Shown: piece by piece, positions 60,738 to 64,000 of the stretch | How the letters are laid out: each line of letters starts with the position of its first letter | Numbering within the stretch: the stretch's first letter is position 1 | Source of the DNA: Bacillota bacterium | GTDB lineage: Bacteria; Actinomycetota; Aquicultoria; Aquicultorales; Aquicultoraceae | Reading direction: 5' to 3' | DNA: 64,000 nt | NCBI GenBank assembly: GCA_023511485.1 | Contig: JAIMBH010000015.1 | Location: 1-64,000 of the forward strand | Made by a program: the position numbers and the translations under genes | Notes under the pieces: generated by a model | What the model was told of the DNA's origin: nothing | Seen by the model: only the letters and a program-made list of their open reading frames with translations | Database searches by the model: none

Positions 60738-62063
60738 ATGTCAAGGATAGTAATAACTCACGGATATTCCGATTCTAACAAAGGTGATTTAGCCATCGTT
60801 ATAGCTACTATCAATATTGTAAAGAGGCTATTGCCTGATGCTAAAGTGACTCTTCAATCAGTCTATTCTGAAGACGATCCCCAATTCAATCACCATACTA
60901 GATTTACAAGATCACAGGGTGTAAGAGTTGAAGAGGGCATATTGCCATCTCCCTATATTGACAATGAACCGCACGGAATGCTGAGAAATTTGAAGGCAGC
61001 TATCCGACTTATCAAAAATATATTATACATATATCTATTCAATATATTCTCCAGCCCTCTTTTTAGCTCTTATGCCGGGCAGTTTAATGCTTTGGAGTCC
61101 CTTAAATATGCAGACCTAGTTATTGTAAAAGGGGGGCAATTCATATATAACGACCAAGGTGGCTTACGAGGATTTCTATATTTATGGCGTATTTTGAAAT
61201 CTATCTCTTTACCAGCCAAACTTGGCAAAACTGTTATATTGTTGGGGCACAGTATAGGTCCAATTCGAGGAGCCTACGCGTTGCGTATGGTTCGCAAAAC
61301 GCTTTCCCGGTGTAAGGCCATTGTAGTGCGTGAAGAGATTACAGCAAATCTAATGCGTGATATCGGCTTAACAGAAAAAGTCTTTCTGGCTCCCGATATA
61401 GCGTTTTTAATTGAGCCAGAAGAACCGACTGAGAGAAATGATATCAAGTCTATGCTGGATAACGATAATTGGTTAGGTGTTACAGTAACTAATTGGTCAT
61501 TTAACGATAGCAAGAAACCAGATCAGAAGAGAAGAGAGTATATCGAAGTAATGATCAGGGTATTAACGGAAGTTTATAAAAGATGGAAGCTGAAGATTAT
61601 CTTTTTCCCACAAGTATCGGTTAAGAGCCATGGGGAAAGTGACTTAGATCTCATTGAACTGCTACTTAATAATTTAAAAGAAAACGGCGTAGACGCCGAG
61701 TATGCAGATGGCGACTTATCCCCATCTAAACTCTGTTACCTATATGGAAGATGCAGAGTTTTACTTGGCACAAGACTACACTCATGTATTTTAGCTGCAT
61801 GCGCTGGAACTCCAGTTGTGGCAATTCGTTACCAGGGGCATAAGACAGAGGGTGTTATGGCTAATCTGGGTCTGCAAGAGTTTGTTCATGACATAAATAG
61901 CCTAGATGAAAGATCAATACTCAATAGCATAGAGAAAGCTTACTCTACGAGGGATGTTTTATCTGAGACAATAAAGAGAAGAGTCGATTATTGTCGCAGC
62001 GATCTTGAAATCGTATTACACAAGTTAATTATCAAAGGTGAACGAGGCAAATCTTATAACTAA
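60738..62063 (+). CDS. Polysaccharide pyruvyl transferase family protein
   Basis: 441 aa from ATG 60738; the TTG just before is less likely. Two Rossmann-like halves with GYSDSNKGDLAIVIATI, LLGHSIGPIRG and LLGTRLHSCILAACAGTPVVAIRYQGHKTEG, the end motif typical of CsaB/WcaK-type enzymes. It probably adds ketal pyruvate to the surface polysaccharide. It overlaps the next gene by 26 bases. Confidence 0.88.
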   Translation: MSRIVITHGYSDSNKGDLAIVIATINIVKRLLPDAKVTLQSVYSEDDPQFNHHTRFTRSQGVRVEEGILPSPYIDNEPHGMLRNLKAAIRLIKNILYIYLFNIFSSPLFSSYAGQFNALESLKYADLVIVKGGQFIYNDQGGLRGFLYLWRILKSISLPAKLGKTVILLGHSIGPIRGAYALRMVRKTLSRCKAIVVREEITANLMRDIGLTEKVFLAPDIAFLIEPEEPTERNDIKSMLDNDNWLGVTVTNWSFNDSKKPDQKRREYIEVMIRVLTEVYKRWKLKIIFFPQVSVKSHGESDLDLIELLLNNLKENGVDAEYADGDLSPSKLCYLYGRCRVLLGTRLHSCILAACAGTPVVAIRYQGHKTEGVMANLGLQEFVHDINSLDERSILNSIEKAYSTRDVLSETIKRRVDYCRSDLEIVLHKLIIKGERGKSYN

Positions 62064-63510
62064 AGGAGAGATTATTATAACCCGCACTTATAGAGCTTTC
62101 TTGCTTTGGATAATTGGTTTATATCTCATTCTAAACATGGGCTTCATGCAGATCCGCATACCACCTGTTGTAGGGGGCGGTATTCCTATTGGAGAGATAG
62201 TTTTGCTGATATCGCTTCTGACAGTCAACCATGTTCACCAATTACGGGACCTATCGAAAACCGTCTATCTAGTACCGTTTATAATCTGGTGGACACTTAG
62301 TCTTAGTCAGGCTACCCTTGGTGTTTCCGAATATGGCATGTGGGCATTACGAGATGCCTCGCACGTGATTGAGTCACTATTTCTTATCGTTGGATTTGCC
62401 TTTGCTGTTCGCATACAGGAAATAGATCGATTTTTTAAATGGATTCCGAAAATATTACTTATAGCTACCATATATGGATTTACATATCCCTTTAGGGATA
62501 CATTAAGTAGTATCTCGCCAATTTTAGTATCTGGAGCAGGCTATGACGTTCCGCTTTTCTTTAACTTTAATACAACGTTTCCTCTATTACTAGTGGCTTC
62601 AGCCTATCTTCTTCTCTACGAGGATGGTAAACGCAACAGAGGCTGGCTATATTATCCGGTGTCGATCCTCGTTTTAGGGTATACCGTGTTTATATCCCAG
62701 TCGCGAACCGTATATCTTCAAATAGCCGCCTTGCTTTCACTATTTTTTATTTACCGAAGAAAGCTTTTCGGTAAATGGGTTATTGCAATCCTGCTCCTTG
62801 CCATCATTTTATTAGCAATATCGGCATTTGATATTCAAATCATAGGCCGTCTCGGACAGTCTGTATCCTATGATTTTCTAATTAAACACTTTTTAACTAT
62901 CGGCGGTGTTGAGAACCAGGGTGTCGAAGGTGCTGCCGCTGGGGTAGATCTACGCTTATCTTGGTGGAGCATGCTTTATGATCAATGGGCATCAAATATT
63001 CAGACCGTCTTTTTTGGCTTAGGGTACGGATTACCGCTTACAGATTTTTATAATTTAGAAGGCGCTATCGTTAGAGAACCTCATAACTCCTACATATCTG
63101 TGTGGGCAAGGCTTGGTATTATCGGTATATTAGCTTTTACTTGGATGCATATTCTTCTTATAAAGACCTGGCTTAGCGCTTATAGGAAATGTGTGAGGTT
63201 AAATTGGCAAGAAGGCATAAAGTGGCTTTTGCTTATGATGATATTCTTTGTCTTAGTTTGGACAAATGCTATAGGCGAGGATGCTTTTGAGAAACCATTT
63301 TTTGCAATTCCATATTACTTCTTCTGGGGTGTTACATTACGGTTTGCACTATATCTGAAGAGTCAATCGGCAGAAATGCCAGCAAGCGATATTTTGGGTA
63401 GAGATGGTGCTTTGGGCTATAAGCCGATAGTTAGCTATGGTCAACCGTATTATCGCGGTCTGCCGGCATTGTCTGGAGGTAAGGGTGCTGAAAATACTGC
63501 TAGTTCATAA
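62038..63510 (+). CDS. O-antigen ligase/polymerase family membrane protein
   Basis: 490 aa as called from GTG 62038, with ten or more membrane segments and the outer loop REPHNSYISVWARLGIIGI typical of the Wzy/WaaL family. Unlike its two relatives at 13-20 kb it has no TPR. Better ribosome-site placement (AAAGGAG at 62063) points to a rare ATT or ATA start near 62071-62077, which would shorten the N-terminus by about 12 residues. It probably polymerises or ligates the locus polysaccharide. Confidence 0.85.
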   Translation: MNEANLITKGEIIITRTYRAFLLWIIGLYLILNMGFMQIRIPPVVGGGIPIGEIVLLISLLTVNHVHQLRDLSKTVYLVPFIIWWTLSLSQATLGVSEYGMWALRDASHVIESLFLIVGFAFAVRIQEIDRFFKWIPKILLIATIYGFTYPFRDTLSSISPILVSGAGYDVPLFFNFNTTFPLLLVASAYLLLYEDGKRNRGWLYYPVSILVLGYTVFISQSRTVYLQIAALLSLFFIYRRKLFGKWVIAILLLAIILLAISAFDIQIIGRLGQSVSYDFLIKHFLTIGGVENQGVEGAAAGVDLRLSWWSMLYDQWASNIQTVFFGLGYGLPLTDFYNLEGAIVREPHNSYISVWARLGIIGILAFTWMHILLIKTWLSAYRKCVRLNWQEGIKWLLLMMIFFVLVWTNAIGEDAFEKPFFAIPYYFFWGVTLRFALYLKSQSAEMPASDILGRDGALGYKPIVSYGQPYYRGLPALSGGKGAENTASS

Positions 63511-64000
63511 TTACTACCAACAACCTGGTGGGGAAGACCAGGTATTTAAGTCTGAAGCCCTTCTTCTAGAAAGCATGGGCTCTAGAGTTTTTCGTTACGA
63601 GGTTGGTAACCAAATCATAAACAATATGAGTAAACTGACGGTAGCATTAGCGACGGTTTGGAATAGGTCATCTTATAATAGGTTTCTTGAATTATTATCC
63701 AATATAAAGCCCGATGTGGTTCATTTTCATAATACCTTCCCCCTCATATCACCTTCTGCTTATTATGCGGTGAAGAGTAAAGGGATTCCTATTATCCAAA
63801 CATTACATAATTATCGACTACTTTGTCCTAATGCCATGTTTTTCCGCGACCGCAAGATATGTGAAAACTGTTTTGGTAAGAATGCTCTTTGGGATGGTAT
63901 CATTCATAAATGCTATAGGAATAGCCGTATATCTACAGGGGTTGTCTCAGCCATGATTTTGTTTCATCGCTATCTAGGTACATGGACAAATATGGTGGAT
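63485..64000 (+). CDS. Glycosyltransferase family 4 protein, N-terminal part (cut by window end)
   Basis: 172 codons visible, open to the end of the window. GTG at 63485-63487 has GGAGG 5 nt upstream and overlaps the previous gene by 26 bases. The translation starts LKILLVHNYYQQPGGED and has PDVVHFHNTFPLISPSAYYA and TLHNYRLLCPNAMFFRDRKICENC, the standard GT4 N-terminal domain with a Cys-containing insert. It should transfer a sugar to the growing lipid-linked repeat at the cytoplasmic face. Confidence 0.88.
   Translation, partial: MLKILLVHNYYQQPGGEDQVFKSEALLLESMGSRVFRYEVGNQIINNMSKLTVALATVWNRSSYNRFLELLSNIKPDVVHFHNTFPLISPSAYYAVKSKGIPIIQTLHNYRLLCPNAMFFRDRKICENCFGKNALWDGIIHKCYRNSRISTGVVSAMILFHRYLGTWTNMVD

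Noticed and set aside
1-64000. CRISPR arrays, integron attC sites, rRNA or tRNA genes
   Set aside because: I looked for regularly spaced repeats, recombination cores and conserved RNA arms and found none I could support.

Overview
The window most likely comes from an anaerobic, moderately low-GC bacterium on a deep branch of the Actinobacteriota living in subsurface or groundwater. This placement is inferred; there is no rRNA gene in the window. The support is the actinobacterial-style dnaK-grpE-dnaJ-hspR-clpB heat-shock cluster (with an hsp20 inserted), a class E/D-type sortase, Cheo-type SOS boxes (GAAC-N4-GTTC), a DUF6504-like protein beside dinB, and a heavy investment in membrane and extracellular multiheme c-type cytochromes. 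Many genes start with TTG or GTG behind strong AGGAGG-type ribosome sites. Several ATG genes have an in-frame GTG inside the Shine-Dalgarno sequence, which makes naive start calls too long.

Region by region. 1-7.8 kb: two tandem secreted multiheme cytochromes (the first cut by the window edge, the second interrupted by an in-frame TGA), a fused membrane/spermidine-synthase protein, an NHL-propeller membrane protein and a TPR protein. 8.1-11.8 kb: a cyclophilin lipoprotein, a Fur-family regulator, feoA-feoB and a small Cys-rich protein. 12-19.8 kb: a GAF-GGDEF protein, then two paralogous O-antigen-ligase/TPR proteins flanking two membrane-anchored cytochromes with 10 and 12 CXXCH motifs. 20-21.4 kb: a decayed IS256-family element. 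21.9-24.5 kb: a Rex-like regulator, then an SOS-controlled DUF6504-like gene plus dinB. 24.7-27.3 kb: ECF sigma factor, zinc-type anti-sigma factor and a DUF4349 protein behind an ECF-type promoter. 27.4-30.2 kb: a KaiC-like ATPase with two related membrane proteins, a winged-helix-like protein and a Roadblock/LC7 protein. 30.6-38.1 kb: the chaperone cluster. 38.1-40.85 kb: a 2.8-kb region with no convincing gene but several strong inverted repeats and one promoter-driven structured RNA candidate. 40.9-47.7 kb: sortase, a three-gene 2-hydroxyacyl-CoA-dehydratase-like set, and NfnAB. 47.9-52.5 kb: small membrane proteins, an UPF0210/ACT pair, DUF951, a two-CW protein and an M23 peptidase. 52.5-55.7 kb: rpsF-ssb-rpsR-rplI-dnaB. 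56-64 kb: an SOS-linked ORF6N protein, a methyltransferase, and the start of a surface-polysaccharide locus (BY-kinase, priming glycosyltransferase, pyruvyltransferase, polymerase/ligase, glycosyltransferase cut by the window end).

Together the genes suggest a cell that moves electrons through membrane and outer-surface heme chains, acquires ferrous iron, balances pyridine nucleotide and ferredoxin pools (NfnAB, Rex-like protein), and decorates its surface with polysaccharide and sortase-linked protein. The most unusual items are the UGA-split heptaheme cytochrome with matching Rex-like and CsoR-like operator candidates upstream of both tandem copies, the CXCH motifs in the decaheme protein, the KaiC-like/membrane/Roadblock cluster, and the structured, gene-free 38-41 kb interval.
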